Below are positions 23,170 to 25,487 of a DNA stretch of 25,487 nucleotides, piece by piece. The position numbers and the translations under genes are program-made. Source of the stretch: Nitrospirota bacterium (GTDB taxonomy: Bacteria; Nitrospirota; JACRHJ01); contig DAHWTK010000012.1 of assembly GCA_027328825.1 (NCBI GenBank), positions 1 to 25,487 of the forward strand, in the 5' to 3' direction. The notes beneath the pieces were generated by a model. That model did not search any database and had not been told where the DNA came from. It was given only the letters and a program-made list of their open reading frames with translations. Position 1 is the stretch's first letter. Each line of letters starts with the position of its first letter.

Positions 23170-24390
23170 TTAAGAATCGCGCCCCAAAAAAGCCTGGAAT
23201 TCCGGCGCATTGCGGACGGCATCGAAGTCATGGTCATCCTCCGCCTGAGCCAGAACGCCCCTGTCCTGCTGAGCCGCCCGTTTGAGGGCGCTGGCGGAGG
23301 ACCTTGCGTCTCCGGCCCTGGCATACGCGCAGGCCCGGTTATAGTTCGCCATAACATTTTTTTTGTCTGCCTTCAGTACCTCGTCAAAACATTCAAGGGC
23401 TTCCTTTTCCCTGCCCAGGGAGATGAGCACGCTCCCTTTGTTGTTCAGGGTATCCGCGTTCCCCGGCTCAAGGCGGAGTGCGCGCTCGAAATCCTTGAGG
23501 GCCGCTTCATATCTTCCAAGTCTCGCAAGCGATATGCCGCGGTCGAAGTATATAAGGGGGTCGTCCGGGGTTTTTTTGGCTTCCTGGTCGTAGATCTTTA
23601 CAGCTTCCTCGTCCAAGCCCATATCTCCAAGTATATTCGCCTTCTCAAGGGCGGCGCCCGGAAAGGCGGGGGCGAGTTCGAGTACCCGGTCGAGGGCCAT
23701 GACAGCCTCTTCCGGATGCCTGAGTTTTTCCAGCATCAGGGCGGCGTTGTAGGATAGGCCGGCATTGTCAGGTGTGGCCACGAGAGCCTTTCTGTAAAGC
23801 TTAAGCGCATCTGCGTACTGCCCCAGGTGACTCAGGGAGTATGCCCTGCCCTCCAGCCAAGACGGTTCGTCCGGGCCGTCCTTCAAAAGGGTCCTGAATA
23901 CCGCCTCCGCCTCTTTGAAGCGTTCCGCCCGGTTTAAGGTTACGCCCTTATTGTAGAGCGCGTCCTTCAGGTCCGGATTTATCCTTAAGGCTTCGTCGTA
24001 AGCCGCAAGCGCAGCCTCCACCTGATCGGTCTCGCCAAGAGAATCCGCGAGAGAGAGGTATACCTCAGCCGATTCCTGGTCGAGGGCAAGCGCCTCGCGG
24101 TATACCTTTATGGCGCCCTTGTGATCTCCCATCCTGGCAAGAAGAAGCCCAAGGTTGTGATATACTTCAGGAGTTTCGCCCTGTATGACCAGCGCCTGCT
24201 CATAAAGCGCAGCGGCCCTGCCGTAGTCACCAAGTCTTGTCGCGGCGATAGCGGCGGTATTTAACGCTTCGAGATTATACTGGTCTCTCGCAAGGGCCTT
24301 CTGGGCATAATCAAACGCCTTCCGGTAATCCTCGGCCTTCAGCGCCTGCCATGCCGAATCCCTGTAGTATTTAAGGTATCGACCCTCCAA
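23170..24390 (-). CDS. TPR repeat protein
   Basis: A 406-residue protein made almost wholly of about eleven 34-residue TPR units (for example ALYEQALVIQGETPEVYHNLG, LALDQESAEVYLSLADSLG, RALRLEPGNADTLNNKGSVL), ending in the typical FDAVRNAPEFQAFLGR C-terminal helix. It has no signal peptide or membrane helix. The only plausible start is TTG at 24390, placed right after the TAG of the upstream TPR gene; no ATG or GTG lies in the first 300 codons in this frame except far inside. The two TPR genes are therefore translated in tight sequence. TPR arrays bind protein partners; none is identified. Confidence 0.85.
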   Translation of the reverse strand: MEGRYLKYYRDSAWQALKAEDYRKAFDYAQKALARDQYNLEALNTAAIAATRLGDYGRAAALYEQALVIQGETPEVYHNLGLLLARMGDHKGAIKVYREALALDQESAEVYLSLADSLGETDQVEAALAAYDEALRINPDLKDALYNKGVTLNRAERFKEAEAVFRTLLKDGPDEPSWLEGRAYSLSHLGQYADALKLYRKALVATPDNAGLSYNAALMLEKLRHPEEAVMALDRVLELAPAFPGAALEKANILGDMGLDEEAVKIYDQEAKKTPDDPLIYFDRGISLARLGRYEAALKDFERALRLEPGNADTLNNKGSVLISLGREKEALECFDEVLKADKKNVMANYNRACAYARAGDARSSASALKRAAQQDRGVLAQAEDDHDFDAVRNAPEFQAFLGRDS

Positions 24391-25473
24391 CTATTGCCCG
24401 CCCTCTCTTAATACCCTGTCCAGACGGGCCTTGACATCTTCAGAGGCGGCGCCGTCGGGAGCGTAGTAGAGGTAACGGTCATACGCGCGTGCCGCCCTTC
24501 CGTAATTTCCCATGTCGGCGTATGCATTCCCCATTATAAAATATGCCTCGACAAGGTTCGGCTCGTATGAAACCGCTTCCTTTGCCTCCGTCACGGCTTG
24601 CTCGTAATAGCCCTTCCGCAGGTATATTCCCGCGAGGTTGCTGTGCGCGATAGCCATGTCCGGCTTCTGGGAAATGGCAATTTTGAACTCCTGCACCGCG
24701 CGGGCCACGGAACCTCGCTTGTAGAACGCGGTGCCGAGATCCGCATGGGCCTCCGGGTAATCTTTCCTCAACTGGACGGCCTTTCTGAAGGCCTCTATGC
24801 TCTTGTCCAGGTAATCGATTCGCTTTGAAGAGTCGGTGCTCTCCACGCCCAGCACTCCATAGAGCAGGCCCTTGTAGTAGTGCGCCTCGGGAAGCCTCGG
24901 GTCGAGCTTTTCCGCCTGGTCGAGGTCGGCCATTGCCTTATCGAACCTGGACTTTTTGTAGTATACGAATCCGAGCATGGCGTATGCCTGCGCGTAGTCA
25001 GGCCTGAACTCAAGGGCCTTGTTCAGTTCCTCTATCGCACCGTTGAACATGTCTTGCCTGGCATACGACATGCCGAGGCCCAGGTGGGCCTCTTTGTCTT
25101 TGGGGTCTTCGTCCAGGGCGAGGAGATACTTGTCGATGGCGTCGTCGTATTTTTTCTGCGCGTAGTATATATCGCCAAGGCGGGTATTAACCTGCGGGTA
25201 TGCAGGGTCGAGCTCAAGAACGCGCATAAGGTTATACTGGGCCTCGTTGTATCGCTTAAGGTATATAAACTCGCATCCGAGCAGAAATCTCGCATAGGCG
25301 TCGTCCTTGTCCATGCCGACAAGCGCCTGATAGAGCTCCTGAGCGCCAAGGTGGTCGCCGTCTCCGGACGCCTTTGACGCCTTCTTCAGCACCTGGCGGT
25401 ACGCTGCGTAGTCCTTCAGCGTCTTTTCCATGTCTATCTTGTTTTTCTGAAACCCGGTCTCCCCGCTTGGCAT
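24391..25473 (-). CDS. TPR repeat protein (may extend past the right edge)
   Basis: A 360-residue protein with about nine TPR units (LYQALVGMDKDDAYARFLLG, LALDEDPKDKEAHLGLGMSY, AISQKPDMAIAHSNLAGIYL). No signal peptide is visible from the ATG at 25473, but the frame stays open to the end of the window (VYLK precedes the Met), so the real start may lie beyond. A Met at residue 15 is another candidate. It ends with TAG directly abutting the TTG start of the next TPR gene, implying translational coupling. As with its neighbour, its partner is unknown. Confidence 0.8.
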   Translation of the reverse strand: MPSGETGFQKNKIDMEKTLKDYAAYRQVLKKASKASGDGDHLGAQELYQALVGMDKDDAYARFLLGCEFIYLKRYNEAQYNLMRVLELDPAYPQVNTRLGDIYYAQKKYDDAIDKYLLALDEDPKDKEAHLGLGMSYARQDMFNGAIEELNKALEFRPDYAQAYAMLGFVYYKKSRFDKAMADLDQAEKLDPRLPEAHYYKGLLYGVLGVESTDSSKRIDYLDKSIEAFRKAVQLRKDYPEAHADLGTAFYKRGSVARAVQEFKIAISQKPDMAIAHSNLAGIYLRKGYYEQAVTEAKEAVSYEPNLVEAYFIMGNAYADMGNYGRAARAYDRYLYYAPDGAASEDVKARLDRVLREGGQ

Positions 25474-25487
25474 CTTCAGATAAACCA

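Overview
The window reads as chromosome from a GC-rich, heme-rich anaerobe of the Desulfuromonadota/Desulfobacterota/Nitrospirota kind. This is an inference from gene content: a triheme c7-type cytochrome, a DUF1858 redox-disulfide protein, a CxxCH-containing sensor kinase, NtrC/sigma-54 regulation, many TPR proteins, and a PilMNOP-type secretion cluster resembling the pseudopilin secretion (oxp-like) clusters of Geobacter relatives. No species can be named. Nearly every gene is on the minus strand; the exceptions are a TPR protein (about 3.8-5.4 kb) and a small cytochrome (21.3 kb).

Left part (1-3.8 kb, minus): the 5' portion of a cobalamin-type tetrapyrrole methyltransferase cut by the window edge; an AT-rich exported trypsin-like protease that looks acquired; a tiny exported beta-helix-like protein preceded by a patch of palindromic interspersed repeats; a YraQ/ArsP-type permease; and an exported DUF1573 protein. 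A plus-strand exported TPR protein follows and ends at a strong hairpin shared with a convergent exported HEAT-repeat protein.

Centre (6.8-20.7 kb, minus): a long run reading gspF, REC-gspE, pilM, pilN, pilO, pilP, a secretin lipoprotein with TPR and cohesin domains, three pseudopilins, a heme-motif sensor histidine kinase and its NtrC-type response regulator. A good sigma-70 promoter lies before gspF and most genes overlap or nearly touch. Immediately after the NtrC-type regulator, in a gap of about 300 bp, is the most interesting item in the window: a well-matched sigma-54 promoter, a perfect Shine-Dalgarno sequence, a 20-codon reading frame (GTG start, ending in VHPC) and an intrinsic terminator. 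This is a compact unit that the adjacent kinase/NtrC pair could plausibly control. The peptide has a YxxP motif and a C-terminal Cys and may be the precursor of a modified peptide or a signal; no maturation enzyme is visible in the window.

Right part (20.7-25.5 kb): a small DUF1858 protein divergent from the triheme cytochrome, a GAF/HD-GYP c-di-GMP phosphodiesterase with its own promoter, and two tandem TPR proteins, the second of which may run off the window edge. No tRNA, complete rRNA, CRISPR array or insertion sequence was seen.
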